A stretch of DNA of 64,000 nt from Phycisphaerales bacterium. Lineage in GTDB: Bacteria; Planctomycetota; Phycisphaerae; Phycisphaerales; UBA1924. Position 1 is the first letter of the stretch, and each line of letters begins with the position of its first letter. The notes under the pieces were generated by a model. The model did no database searches. It worked only from the letters and a program-made list of their open reading frames with translations, and had not been told where the DNA came from. Of the stretch, positions 37,812 to 46,751 are shown piece after piece. The position numbers and the translations under genes are program-made. The stretch covers positions 155,296 to 219,295 of the forward strand of contig JADJMV010000010.1 of the NCBI GenBank assembly GCA_016709445.1. Reading direction: 5' to 3'.

Positions 37812-38414
37812 TTACGCAACGGCATACTGGGTGTTTTCCCAGATACTGTGCGGATCAAAGAGTGCCGAGGCGAGCAGACTGAGCACGACGACTGCCGCGA
37901 ACGCCTGGATGCCGGGGCCCGGATGCACCTGAACCAGGTCACCCAGCTTGACGGAGGCCACGAGCAATGCGATCAGGACGACATCGAGCATGCCCCACCG
38001 ACCGAGGAACTCGACCACTCGAAACGTCGCCGCCCGGTGCCGGCGCGGAAGGATGAGTTCGCCGGCCGACAAGGCAAAGATGGCCGCCAACTTGGCAAGC
38101 GGGGCAAGCACGGAGCAAAAAAGCACCACCAAGCCCACCAGCGTCTGCCCCTCCGCCATCAGCGCGACCATTCCTGACCAGATCGTGGCCTCCTGCGTGT
38201 GCCCCATGCGGGTGAGGGTCATGACCGGGAGGCCCATAGCGAGCGGGTAGAGCAGCAGGGCGGCCAGGGCACAGGCCCCGGCCCGTGCGGCACTGCGGGG
38301 TCGTGGGCCGCGCCGGATTGTCGAGCCACACCGGGAGCAGAGCGCCCGGTGCTTCCGGGGCACCTCGCCGACCCGGTGCACGAGGCCGCAGGCGTGGCAG
38401 GCGCGCAGGGGCAT
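37812..38414 (-). CDS. pqiA: PqiA-like integral membrane protein
   Basis: A 200-residue protein with an N-terminal zinc-ribbon pair (CHACG and CSRCG) and four hydrophobic segments (AGACALAALLLYPLAMGLPV, TLVGLVVLFCSVLAPLAKL, MLDVVLIALLVASVKLGDLV, AFAAVVVLSLLASALF). The PLAMGLPVMTL and SGMVALMAEGQTLVG motifs are typical of PqiA domains; E. coli PqiA has two such modules and this has one. It is expected to pair with PqiB in lipid transport across the envelope. It is the first gene of the operon. Confidence 0.92.
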   Translation of the reverse strand: MPLRACHACGLVHRVGEVPRKHRALCSRCGSTIRRGPRPRSAARAGACALAALLLYPLAMGLPVMTLTRMGHTQEATIWSGMVALMAEGQTLVGLVVLFCSVLAPLAKLAAIFALSAGELILPRRHRAATFRVVEFLGRWGMLDVVLIALLVASVKLGDLVQVHPGPGIQAFAAVVVLSLLASALFDPHSIWENTQYAVA

Positions 38415-38524
38415 GGCTCAAGTCTACTTGGCGTCCGGGATGTCTGGCTTTCAGTCGATCGGGCCGCCCAGGACAGAGTATGGAAGGGGTTGCCCTGGGG
38501 GCGGCGATCGCATAGTGTGATGAG

Positions 38525-38652
38525 CAGTATGAAGCCGAACGAGGAGATACGACCGACCTCCCGCCGAGGCCCACGACAACGGTGTCTCTTGGCTTCTGAC
38601 AACCAGATCTGTGGCTTCAAACCCGCCGGTTGTGGCGGGTTGTTTGTTTTTG
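38525..38652 (+). ncRNA. candidate small RNA or attenuated leader
   Basis: Inferred transcript of about 128 nt from the promoter-like TTGCCC-17-TAGTGT to the intrinsic terminator. It has no good open frame with a ribosome site and matches no RNA family I recognise. It could instead be a 5' attenuator for the downstream dockerin gene. Confidence 0.35.
38621..38652 (+). terminator. intrinsic terminator with no annotated gene upstream
   Basis: AACCCGCC (38621-38628) pairs with GGCGGGTT (38635-38642), followed by GTTTGTTTTT. There is no coding gene on the plus strand for more than 2 kb before it. Confidence 0.85.
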
Positions 38653-38797
38653 GCGCTGTGAAGGGCTCCGAGGCGGATCAACCCTTCACCGAGGCCCAAT
38701 CAGTTCGGCGACGTGTGTGACGCCGCCGGCGAGGACCGGTCCGGGGGCGCCCGATCCTTTCGGCAGCCCCACGCGAGAGAGAATAGGAGAGATACGC

Positions 38798-40357
38798 ATG
38801 CGTAAGGTTCAAATGGCTTCGATGCTTCTGGCGGTTGGGGCGATCAGTTCGATCGCGTCGGCTCAGATCGATCCGAACGCCTTCTGGGGCGCCTACCGCG
38901 GCAACCAGCTCCGCACGGCGTTCGCGTCCGTCGCGGCCGGCCCTGCCGACAATCACGCGATGACCGTGACGGGCCAGTACCCCGTCTCCATGGGTGGCTT
39001 TACCGTTGGCGCCAACGGCGACCTCTACTTCAAGACCCACCGCAACGACGCGAACATCGACGCCGACGGCGGCCCCGGCTGCACGGTCGTCCGGATGGAC
39101 CGCGCGACGGGCGCGGTGCTGGCCTCGGTCGATCTGCCCGGCGGCTCGGGCAACTACTCCGGGCTGACCCACGCGGTCAACGGCATCTGGACGGTCGTCC
39201 ACGGCCACGGCGCCACCCCCACGATCTACCGGCTCAACGCGACGACCCTGGCGGTCGAGCAGCAGATCACCAACGGTGACTTCGGTGGCCTGCGCGGCGC
39301 CCCTCTGATCGGCAGCGTGCCCAACATGAACGGGCACCTCAACCTCTACGTCCACGACCGCAACAACAACAAGATCCACTGCGTGGACTCGGTCACCGGC
39401 GAACTCATGTGGTCCTACATCCCCATCGGCAGCCCCGCGCTGTTCGGCAAGATGGGCCCCTCCTGGACCGACGGCGGCAAGGATGTCTTCGCCTACTTCG
39501 CCAACACCTCGGTGTTCCCCGGCGTTGCGCTCAAGGACAACGGCGACCACACCTATACCGAGCTGTGGATCGGCGGCCCGGAGAACTTCAACTGGCTCGG
39601 CTCGGGCGCCAGCGCGACCCCGGGCGGGACGATCTACGTCAACACCTTCACCGATGATGGCGGCGCCGGCCCCACCCCCACACTCTGGGCGATCGACGGC
39701 GGCGACGGCTCGGTGCTCTGGGCCGTCGACGGCCACCGCGGCGAGGGCGCCGATGTCGAGCTCAACTTCTTCTCCCGTCCGGCCGTCAAGGGCAACCGCG
39801 TCTATTGCTGCGGAGGCTACGGTGTCGTGACCTGCTTCGTGGATAACGGCGGCAGCTACACCCAGGCCTGGGAGTACCGCGATCAGATCGGCGAGTTCAC
39901 GATCTGCACCGTCGTCGAGGCCGCCGGCCAGACCTACGTCTACGCCGTCCGCCAGGGCGACCCCAACGCGGATCCCTTCGTCCCCGGGGAACTGCTCGTT
40001 CTCCGCGATGACGGCGGGAGCTTCACCCAGATCCTGAAGACGGACCTGAACGGGACAATGCTCCCCACCTTCTACGGCGCCAACTCCGCCACCCCCGACC
40101 CCGACGGCAATGTCTGGGTCTCGGGCGGCACCTTCGCCAACCCGGTCTTCAAGACCGGTCAGATCTACAAGTTCGCCCCGGCCGGCAATTCCTGCTTCGC
40201 GGACTTCAACGATGACGGCGCTGTGGATACCCGCGACGTGATCGCCTTCCTGAACTCCTGGACCGCCGGCAACATCGCCGCCGACTGCGATGACAATGGT
40301 GTCGTCGATACTCGCGATGTGATCTGCTTCCTCAACCTCTGGACCGCCGGCTGCTAA
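38798..40357 (+). CDS. secreted beta-propeller-like protein with GC-type dockerin
   Basis: A 519-residue exported protein. ATAGGAGAG precedes ATG 38798 and the signal peptide ends SIASAQ. The main body resembles a PQQ-like or quinoprotein-type propeller (GCTVVRMDRATGAVLASVDL, LYVHDRNNNKIHCVDSVTGELMW, TLWAIDGGDGSVLWAVDG), with repeated D-x-x-T/D-G-x-L/V-x-W turns. The end is a GC-type dockerin (DFNDDGAVDTRDV, DCDDNGVVDTRDV, terminal AGC). No catalytic residues are obvious; a binding or structural role on the cell surface is inferred. Confidence 0.9.
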   Translation: MRKVQMASMLLAVGAISSIASAQIDPNAFWGAYRGNQLRTAFASVAAGPADNHAMTVTGQYPVSMGGFTVGANGDLYFKTHRNDANIDADGGPGCTVVRMDRATGAVLASVDLPGGSGNYSGLTHAVNGIWTVVHGHGATPTIYRLNATTLAVEQQITNGDFGGLRGAPLIGSVPNMNGHLNLYVHDRNNNKIHCVDSVTGELMWSYIPIGSPALFGKMGPSWTDGGKDVFAYFANTSVFPGVALKDNGDHTYTELWIGGPENFNWLGSGASATPGGTIYVNTFTDDGGAGPTPTLWAIDGGDGSVLWAVDGHRGEGADVELNFFSRPAVKGNRVYCCGGYGVVTCFVDNGGSYTQAWEYRDQIGEFTICTVVEAAGQTYVYAVRQGDPNADPFVPGELLVLRDDGGSFTQILKTDLNGTMLPTFYGANSATPDPDGNVWVSGGTFANPVFKTGQIYKFAPAGNSCFADFNDDGAVDTRDVIAFLNSWTAGNIAADCDDNGVVDTRDVICFLNLWTAGC

Positions 40358-40375
40358 GCCCGAACGAATCCCGCT

Positions 40376-40402
40376 CGCCGGCGACGAAAGTCGCCGGCGG
40401 GT
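40376..40402 (+). terminator. hairpin after the dockerin propeller gene
   Basis: CGCCGGCGAC (40376-40385) pairs perfectly with GTCGCCGGCG (40390-40399) around a GAAA tetraloop. Only a short GGTATTG follows, so termination may be weak. Confidence 0.5.
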
Positions 40403-40454
40403 ATTGTCCCCGCGCCGGCCTTCCCGGTCGGGGATTCACACGGAGGCGCACGCC

Positions 40455-41435
40455 ATGGAACGAACGGACCGGCAACCCCACCGCGCATTCACACTGATTG
40501 AGCTGCTGGTGGTCATCGCGATCATCGCGTTGCTCATCGGCATCCTGCTCCCAGCGCTGGGCAAAGCTCGAGGCGCCGGCCAGGGTGTATTCTGTCTGAA
40601 CCAGATCCGGCACAGCCTCCAGACCACGATCACCTTCGCCGCCGACCACGGGGAGCAGTCCCCGATCGCCGGGCAGATGTGGAAGGTCGCCGAGTCTGTC
40701 TTCCACAAGTCCGCGGATGGGCACCCCGAGGTCTGGCGGAAGAATCTCACCTATTGGTACAACGACCGCCTGAAGCGCGAGTATCCGATGCCCTTCTTCC
40801 TCACGCTGGCCGACTACAACGGCCTGGACTGGGACAAGCGGAGCCGCGACGGCATGCTCCGGGCCGCGGGCACGCTCGACAAGGTGGATAATGAGGATTC
40901 GCCCTTCCTCGAATTCTACCGCTGCCCCTCGGACAAGACCTTCGAGCCGGGCAATCAGGACTTCGCGACCGCCTCACTGACGGCGGGCAGCAATACGAAT
41001 GGCTGGTACACCAACCAGTGGCACGTGCCGGAGATGAACTCGTTCAACTTCAACGAGGCGGTTTTCGGCCAATCAAGCTCCGGCAACGGGCGTCTCGAGG
41101 GCAATTTGAGGCGGCTCCTCTTCCCGTCCGAGTCCATGGGAATCGTCGACGGTGAACCCCGCCATCTCTACGGCGACAATCTCGGCACGGTGGTCGATCT
41201 CGACCCGCATAACGGCGCTTTCGGCATGAATTGGAAGGACAAGAACAACCTGACCACCTGCACGCTCTTCGACTACTGGGCCGTCGTCAAGCGGGACAAC
41301 CCCACCTGCCCGCAGTTCGCGTTCGACCGCCACAACAAGACGGTCAACGCCGGCTTCATGGACGGCCACTCCGCCGGCTTCAGCCGCGACCAGCCCGGAA
41401 TGGAGCAGATCGTGATCCGCCGCTACGACAAGTGA
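40455..41435 (+). CDS. H-X9-DG type prepilin-like protein
   Basis: A 326-residue protein. The class III leader HRAFTLIELLVVIAIIALLIG ends in LLPALGKAR, with the standard Glu at +5. The C-terminus has HNKTVNAGFMDGH, that is His-x9-Asp-Gly, the tail motif of planctomycete prepilin-type proteins. GGAGG precedes ATG 40455. After peptidase processing it likely joins pseudopilus-like or surface structures; genomes of this group carry many copies. A contrast is the copy at 9.0 kb with Asp at +5 and no tail motif. Confidence 0.92.
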   Translation: MERTDRQPHRAFTLIELLVVIAIIALLIGILLPALGKARGAGQGVFCLNQIRHSLQTTITFAADHGEQSPIAGQMWKVAESVFHKSADGHPEVWRKNLTYWYNDRLKREYPMPFFLTLADYNGLDWDKRSRDGMLRAAGTLDKVDNEDSPFLEFYRCPSDKTFEPGNQDFATASLTAGSNTNGWYTNQWHVPEMNSFNFNEAVFGQSSSGNGRLEGNLRRLLFPSESMGIVDGEPRHLYGDNLGTVVDLDPHNGAFGMNWKDKNNLTTCTLFDYWAVVKRDNPTCPQFAFDRHNKTVNAGFMDGHSAGFSRDQPGMEQIVIRRYDK

Positions 41436-41470
41436 CGCCCGGGCGAGAGCGCCGGCGAATCGCAGAAAGA

Positions 41471-41508
41471 ACAAGGCCCCGCACACCCGTGCGGGGCCTT
41501 GTTGTTGA
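41471..41508. terminator. bidirectional terminator between prepilin gene and rpoD
   Basis: ACAAGGCCCCGCAC (41471-41484) pairs perfectly with GTGCGGGGCCTTGT (41489-41502). T-rich flanks on both strands (TGTTGATG to the right; TTCTTTCTG on the minus strand) suit both convergent genes. Confidence 0.85.
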
Positions 41509-41527
41509 TGCTCTGCTTCAGCGCCGA

Positions 41528-43444
41528 TCAGTCGTTCCCGATCGAGGGCTCCGGCTTGATCTCCTTGTAGACCGAGCCATCGACAAATCCCTGGAGCTTG
41601 CGGGCCCGCACCGGGTGCTGGAGCTTGCGGATCGCCTTGGCCTCGACCTGCCGCACCCGCTCGCGGGTCACCTTGAAGATGCGTCCGACCTCCTCGAGCG
41701 TGTACGTGTACCCGTCGCCGATGCCGTAGCGCAGCTTGATGATCTCGCGCTCGCGGTAGGTCAGCGTCTTGAGCACCGCCTCGATCCGCTGGCGCAGGGC
41801 GTCGTTGCTGGCGGTGGTGGCGGGGGCCTCCTGGCTCTCGTCCTCGATGAAGTCGCCGAAGTAGCTGTCCTCGCTCTCGCCCACGGGCCGGTCCAGGCTC
41901 ACCGGCTGCTTGGAGATCTTCATCACCCGGCGCACGTCGGGCAGGCTCATGCCCGCCTTCTCGGCCAGCTCCTCCATGGTCGGCTCGACGCCCGTCTCCT
42001 GGAGGATCTGCTTCTGGATGTTCCGCAGCTTCGACATCGTCTCGATCATGTGGACCGGGATGCGGATCGTGCGGGCGTGGTCGGCGATGGCGCGGGTGAT
42101 CGCCTGGCGGATCCACCACGTCGCGTAGGTGCTGAACTTGTAGCCCCGCTTGTACTCGTACTTGTCCACCGCACGCATCAGGCCCGTGTTGCCCTCCTGG
42201 ATGACGTCCAGGAAGGAGAGCCCGCGGTTGCGGTACTTCTTCGCGATCGAGACCACCAGGCGCAGGTTGCCGCCCGAGAGGTCCCGCTTGGCCTGCTCAT
42301 ACTCCCAGAAGACGGTGTTGACCGCGTGCACCCGGGCCGCGAGCGCGCCCGGGGTCTCGAGCACCAGCGCGGTCAGCCCGCCGAGTTCCTCGTGCATGAC
42401 CGCCAGGTCCTCGGCGTCGCGTGGGCCATCGCGCCCCGCGGGGGCGTCGATCTCGGCCTGGAGGTCGATCATCTTCTTGGAGATCGACCGGAGTTTGCGC
42501 ATCAGGGGAATGATCCGCCCGGTGCGGAGGCTCAGCTCCTCGGCCAGCGCCGCCATGCGCCGCCGACGCATCGCCATGCGCGCCGTGATCTCGTCGGCCT
42601 TCTTCTTCTGGCGGGCCGGCAGCCCCTCGATCTCGGCCCAGTCGCGCCGGTTGGCCTCGAGCAGCTTCTCGAGCGTCGGCAGGTTCGCCGGGATCCGCTT
42701 GGCGATCTTCTCCTTGGCGTTGGACTCGAGCGTCGAGAGCCGCATCGTGCGGTCGAAGGGGAGCGTGCCCGCGTCCACCTGCCGCAGGATGTCGATCGCC
42801 TGGGCGATCACATAGTCGCTCTCGAGGCACCGCCGGCGGAAGATCATCCGCGTGGTCTCGATCTTCTTGGCCAGGCGGATCTCCTCGTCCCGGGTCAGGA
42901 GGGGGATGGCGCCCATCTGCGTGAGGTACATCCGCACCGGGTCGTCGATGCGCCGCGCCCCGGCCTCGCCCGCGCCGGCCTCGTCCAGCTCGCGCTGGAG
43001 CGTCTCGGCGTCCATCGCCTCCGCCTCGGCGACGTCCTGCTCCGCCTGGCTGAGCGGGGAGTCGGAGATGGAGAGCCGCTGGCGCAGCTCGGCCGCCTCC
43101 TCCGCCCGCTCGCCGCCGGAGACCGACATGGCCCGGAAGACCTTGCCGGGGATGCCGGCGCCCAGGCCGCCCAGGGGTGTGCCGGTGAGCGGGTTGTGCC
43201 CCGGCTCCTCGCCGCGTTTGAGGCTCTCGCGGTGGAGGCGGGCCTTGTACTCCAGCTCGTCGATGAGCTCGAGGCCCAGGCGGTCGATGATCGTGAGCAG
43301 GAAGTCCACCTGCTCGGTGTCGACCATGTCGTCGGGGAGGGTGTTGTTCAGCTCCTCGTAGCTGAGCCAGCCGCGGCGCTTGGCCACATCGAGGAGTTGC
43401 TGCATCGCCGGGTGAAGCTCGCTGATCACGCTGCTCTCCTGCAT
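41528..43444 (-). CDS. rpoD: RNA polymerase sigma factor RpoD (sigma-70)
   Basis: A 638-residue housekeeping sigma factor. Region 1.1-like N-terminus (QQLLDVAKRRGWLSYEELNN) is followed by region 1.2 (DDPVRMYLTQMGAIPLLTR), a non-conserved stretch of basic helices, and region 2 (NLRLVVSIAKKYRNRGLSFL, DVIQEGNTGLMRAVDKYEY, FSTYATWWIRQAITRAI). Region 3 and region 4 close it (EREIIKLRYGIGDG, TLEEVGRIFKVTRERVRQVEAKAIRKL). ATG 43444 is used; an upstream in-frame start near 43489 is possible. dnaG lies immediately upstream on the same strand, the classic dnaG-rpoD order. Confidence 0.96.
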   Translation of the reverse strand: MQESSVISELHPAMQQLLDVAKRRGWLSYEELNNTLPDDMVDTEQVDFLLTIIDRLGLELIDELEYKARLHRESLKRGEEPGHNPLTGTPLGGLGAGIPGKVFRAMSVSGGERAEEAAELRQRLSISDSPLSQAEQDVAEAEAMDAETLQRELDEAGAGEAGARRIDDPVRMYLTQMGAIPLLTRDEEIRLAKKIETTRMIFRRRCLESDYVIAQAIDILRQVDAGTLPFDRTMRLSTLESNAKEKIAKRIPANLPTLEKLLEANRRDWAEIEGLPARQKKKADEITARMAMRRRRMAALAEELSLRTGRIIPLMRKLRSISKKMIDLQAEIDAPAGRDGPRDAEDLAVMHEELGGLTALVLETPGALAARVHAVNTVFWEYEQAKRDLSGGNLRLVVSIAKKYRNRGLSFLDVIQEGNTGLMRAVDKYEYKRGYKFSTYATWWIRQAITRAIADHARTIRIPVHMIETMSKLRNIQKQILQETGVEPTMEELAEKAGMSLPDVRRVMKISKQPVSLDRPVGESEDSYFGDFIEDESQEAPATTASNDALRQRIEAVLKTLTYREREIIKLRYGIGDGYTYTLEEVGRIFKVTRERVRQVEAKAIRKLQHPVRARKLQGFVDGSVYKEIKPEPSIGND

Positions 43445-43515
43445 CTGTCTTTCAGCGGGGACCGGAACCAAAGGTCGCCTTGCCTTCATTGGCAAGGGCC
43501 CAACGTGTGTGAAAC

Positions 43516-45357
43516 TCAGGGGGCCGAGGGGCGGGGGATGACCCCCCGCCGGTCACCGAACTGGGCCCGGTCGCGCCGGAGGCGTGAGACCGCGTCCATG
43601 AGCGAAGCGGAGTCGTCGCATACCGGGCCGGGGGCCTGGGACTGCTCGCGCCGCCGCCGCTCTGTATTGATGCAGTCGGCAAACCAGGCGCCGATGCGGT
43701 CGCCCAGGTTGCGCTGAGCCGACTCGTGGAGGCGGACGGCAAGCTCGATCGCGTCGCCGTCCTCGCTCAGGTGGTTGAGCACCTCCCGCAGCGAGGGGAT
43801 ATGGCCCGCGACACCGATCTGTTGCACCACCCGAGCAATGGCCTGCATGCCGCGCGAACGGTAGGCCTCCGGCGCCAGCATGGCGCGGTCGGCCTCGTCG
43901 AGCGCCGCCCACAGCGCGCCCTCGGCGAGCACGCAACTGAGGGCCTCGGCCATGTGGCGGGGCTCGGCGGGCTCGGCATCCGGCGAGGGTCCGCGCGGCT
44001 CGAGCTCCGACCCCGCCCGAGGGCGGTGCTCCCGAAGCTGGTCGGCCAGCAGCCTGTCGTCGAGCCCGGTGATCTGGTGCAACCGCCGGAGGACGAGCTG
44101 GCGGCGGATGGGCGTGACGCGGTGGAAGCCGAGCTGAGCCAGCTTGGCGACCTCCTCGGTCGTCGCGCGTTCGAGCGCGGAGAGGCCGGCCCCGGCGAGG
44201 CGCTCGCGGAGCCGGGCGAAGCGGTATTCGAGCAGGTCAACGCTGGCCTCGATCGCCCGGCGGAAGACCACTTCGCCGCCCTCGCGCTTGAGCAGTTCGT
44301 CGGGATCCTTGGCGTCGGTGAAGCGGTTGAGGGTGGCGATGCGGACGTCGATCGGCTCGGCAAAGAACACCTCGACGGCCCGGTCGGCCGCCTTCTGGCC
44401 CGCCTCGTCGCCGTCGAACAGCAGGACGATCGTGTCGCAGAGGCGCCGGAGGATCCCCGCGTGCCCGGGGGTGAGGGCCGTCCCGAGCGTGGCGACGACG
44501 TTCTCGAACCCGGCCTGATGGCAGGCGATGGTGTCGGTGTAGCCCTCGGTGACGATCGCGGTGCGCTCGCGCTGGATCGCCTGCACCGCCTGGAAAAGCC
44601 CGAAGAGCGAGGCCGACTTGGCGAACAGCGGCGTCTCGGGGCTGTTGAGATACTTCGGATCGTCGTCGTCGTTGATCCGCCGGGCACCGAAAGCGATGAC
44701 GCGCCCGATCTGGTCGCGGAGGGGGAACATCAGCCGGTTGCGGAACGTGTCGTAGTGGCCCCCGCCCTCGCGCGCCTTCAGCAGCCCGGCGCCGCGGAAC
44801 AGCTCGCGGTCGCCCTTGGCCAGGTCGATCTTCGCCACCAGCCCGTCCCACCGGTCGGGCGCGGCGCCGAGCCCGAAACGCTCGACCATCTCGGCGCTGA
44901 TGCCGCGGCGTTCGATCACGGCGCGGGCGGCGCGCCCGTGCTGCTCGTGGCGGAGCACCCCCCGGAAGAACGCGCTCGCCTGGGCGTTCGCGTCCGCCAG
45001 AGTGACGCGGGAATAGGCGGCCCCGCCGGCATTGTCGGCCTCGGCGGGGCGGCCGCGCGGCGTCAGCGTGATGTTGCACCGCTCCGCGAGGTACTCGAGC
45101 GCCTCCCGGAAATCCATGCGGTGGTACCGCTCGACGAAGCGGAAGACGTCCCCGCCCACGCCGCAGACAAAGCAATGAAAGATCTGCTTGTGCGGCACCA
45201 CGCTCATCGAGGGCGAGTGGTCGTCGTGGAAGGGGCACAGCCCGACGTACTCGCGGCCCTTGGCCTTGAGCGCGACGTGCTCGCCCACGATGCGGACGAT
45301 GTCCGCCGCGTCGCGCACCCGATCGACATCGGACATTTGGAGCCCGCCTTGGCTCAT
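43516..45357 (-). CDS. dnaG: DNA primase
   Basis: A 613-residue primase that makes RNA primers at the replication fork. The zinc-binding motif is C41-P-F-H44 with C62-F-V-C65; then comes the catalytic core (RLMFPLRDQIGRVIAFGAR) and the TOPRIM domain (AIVTEGYTDTIACHQAG with the catalytic Glu, VLLFDGDEAGQKAADRA with the Asp-x-Asp). The C-terminal region, usually the helicase-binding part, is Pro/Arg-rich and hard to assign. ATG 45357 is used, though ATG 45336 (MSDVDRVRDAADIV) is just as plausible. It is followed by rpoD. Confidence 0.96.
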   Translation of the reverse strand: MSQGGLQMSDVDRVRDAADIVRIVGEHVALKAKGREYVGLCPFHDDHSPSMSVVPHKQIFHCFVCGVGGDVFRFVERYHRMDFREALEYLAERCNITLTPRGRPAEADNAGGAAYSRVTLADANAQASAFFRGVLRHEQHGRAARAVIERRGISAEMVERFGLGAAPDRWDGLVAKIDLAKGDRELFRGAGLLKAREGGGHYDTFRNRLMFPLRDQIGRVIAFGARRINDDDDPKYLNSPETPLFAKSASLFGLFQAVQAIQRERTAIVTEGYTDTIACHQAGFENVVATLGTALTPGHAGILRRLCDTIVLLFDGDEAGQKAADRAVEVFFAEPIDVRIATLNRFTDAKDPDELLKREGGEVVFRRAIEASVDLLEYRFARLRERLAGAGLSALERATTEEVAKLAQLGFHRVTPIRRQLVLRRLHQITGLDDRLLADQLREHRPRAGSELEPRGPSPDAEPAEPRHMAEALSCVLAEGALWAALDEADRAMLAPEAYRSRGMQAIARVVQQIGVAGHIPSLREVLNHLSEDGDAIELAVRLHESAQRNLGDRIGAWFADCINTERRRREQSQAPGPVCDDSASLMDAVSRLRRDRAQFGDRRGVIPRPSAP

Positions 45358-45719
45358 GCGCGCAACACTCCCCCGTCTCTGTGCGTCGTTCGATCCAAAG
45401 CAGCCTCACGGCGCGGACAACACCGCAGGTCGAAAGCTCTCACGATGGCGGGCCGGACCCGGAGCCGCCGCAAAAAACACTCTCGCGAGAAACGCGGGCG
45501 GCCGGCCGGTCGGCTCGCTCCCTGTGGTTGTGATCGTCCGGGCATCAGGGCCCGTGATCCGTGGGTGGAGCGAGCGTGCACCCTGACGGTAGCACGGCTT
45601 TGACGCGAAGCCAACATTCCGGGCATGCAGAGACCCGGGATATCCCCAGGCGGGCGGATGCCCGTGATTCTCGGGCCTCCGGTGGCCCGGCGCGTGCGAG
45701 CAGGACAAACTTCGCCCTG
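45358..45719. other. 362-base divergent intergenic region
   Basis: Between dnaG (minus) and the acylphosphatase gene (plus), so both promoters are expected here. A tiny plus-strand frame starts at 45445 (about 52 residues, very basic at first, MAGRTRSRRKKH), but it has no ribosome site or family and I do not call it. No other structure is convincing. Confidence 0.5.
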
Positions 45720-45992
45720 ATGCAGCGTCGAGCAGTGATCTATGCCGGCCGGGTCCAGGGCGTCGGCTTCCGGGCCACGGCCGCGGGGCTGGCCCGCGGG
45801 TTCGCCGTGACCGGTTGGGTCCGCAACGAGCCGGACGGGACGGTCCGCCTGGAGGTCCAAGGGGGCGCCGGCGACGTGGAGGCCCTGCTCCGAGCCATCG
45901 GCGAACGCATGCGGTCCAATATCGGCTCGTCCCGCGAACACGAGATGCTGCCCGTCTCGGAAGAGATGGGGTTCGAGATCCGCCGGGGCTAG
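45720..45992 (+). CDS. acyP: acylphosphatase
   Basis: A 90-residue enzyme that hydrolyses acyl phosphates. The signature AGRVQGVGFRATAAGLAR contains the phosphate-binding loop and catalytic Arg 18; Asn 36 in GWVRNEPDGTV is the water-positioning residue. Length is the family norm (about 90). ATG 45720 leads directly into the first beta strand, while the open frame before it has no sign of a domain. A HAD phosphatase gene follows 76 bases downstream. Confidence 0.95.
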   Translation: MQRRAVIYAGRVQGVGFRATAAGLARGFAVTGWVRNEPDGTVRLEVQGGAGDVEALLRAIGERMRSNIGSSREHEMLPVSEEMGFEIRRG

Positions 45993-46012
45993 GCGCCGCC
46001 CTCAAGACTGCC

Positions 46013-46048
46013 CCGCGCCACAGACCCGCGCCACAGACCCGCGCCACC
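46013..46048. repeat. 13-bp direct repeats before the HAD gene
   Basis: CCCGCGCCACAGA occurs twice in tandem (46013-46025, 46026-46038) and again as a partial copy (46039-46048). It is just upstream of the HAD phosphatase start and may be a slippage product. Confidence 0.85.
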
Positions 46049-46067
46049 ACAGCCAGGAGCCCCGCCG

Positions 46068-46751
46068 ATGCTCATCCTGTTCGATATCGATGCGACGCTG
46101 ATCACCACCGGAGGGGCAGGCGTTCGCTCGATGCTCGACGCCGGCCGCCGGCTCCACGGAGACACCTTCCACGCCGACGGCGTCGACTTCGCCGGGCGTC
46201 TGGATCCGCTGATCCTCCGCGACCTCCTCCGCGCCAACGGCATCGACCCGACACCCGAGACCATGGCCGCGATGCGGCGGGGCTACGGCGAAGCCCTGAC
46301 GGCGCGGTTCCAATCCGAGCCCACCTCCCGCGCCCTCCCCGGCGTCATGGAACTCCTCGCCGCCCTCGCCGGCACCGGCCCGACCCTCGGCCTGCTGACG
46401 GGGAATTTCGCCGAGACGGGCTCCCTCAAGCTGCGGACCGCGGGGATCGACCCGGAAGGCTTCTCGGTGCGGGTGTGGGGCGACGAGTCGCCCCACGACC
46501 CCCCGGCCCGCGACCATCTGCCCGGCGTCGCGATCGAGCGGGTCTCGAGGGCCTGGGGCCGCGCGGCCCGGGGCGAGGAGGTCGTCGTGATCGGCGACAC
46601 CCCCCACGACATCGCCTGCGCCCGAGCCCACGGCTGCCGCGTGCTCGCCGTGGCCACCGGCAAGTTCTCCATCGACGAACTCGCCCACGCCGATCGAGCC
46701 CTCCCAAACCTCACCGATCTCGCGGGGGTCATGCAGTGGCTCGCCCGCTGA
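46068..46751 (+). CDS. HAD-superfamily hydrolase
   Basis: A 227-residue phosphatase-like protein. Motif 1 is FDIDATLITTGG: the nucleophile Asp and second Asp are present, though the usual Gly-Thr after D-x-D is Ala-Thr. Motif 2 is LLTGN and motif 4 is VVIGDTPHDIACARAHG. The cap resembles phosphoglycolate-phosphatase relatives. The next gene starts inside its last codons (16-base overlap). Substrate is unknown. Confidence 0.88.
   Translation: MLILFDIDATLITTGGAGVRSMLDAGRRLHGDTFHADGVDFAGRLDPLILRDLLRANGIDPTPETMAAMRRGYGEALTARFQSEPTSRALPGVMELLAALAGTGPTLGLLTGNFAETGSLKLRTAGIDPEGFSVRVWGDESPHDPPARDHLPGVAIERVSRAWGRAARGEEVVVIGDTPHDIACARAHGCRVLAVATGKFSIDELAHADRALPNLTDLAGVMQWLAR

Larger units (their letters stand above)
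38415..38797. other. 383-base intergenic region with a possible small RNA and hairpins
   Basis: It holds the pqiA upstream side (minus) and the leader of the next dockerin gene (plus). On the plus strand a promoter-like pair TTGCCC (38490) and TAGTGT (38513) with 17-base spacing precedes a perfect intrinsic terminator at 38621-38652. A second hairpin GTGAAGGG/CCCTTCAC spans 38659-38690. I see no convincing protein gene. Confidence 0.6.

Noticed and set aside
45445..45603. Small basic open frame (about 52 residues) upstream of the acylphosphatase gene
   Set aside because: No ribosome site, no family, and composition fits chance in GC-rich sequence.
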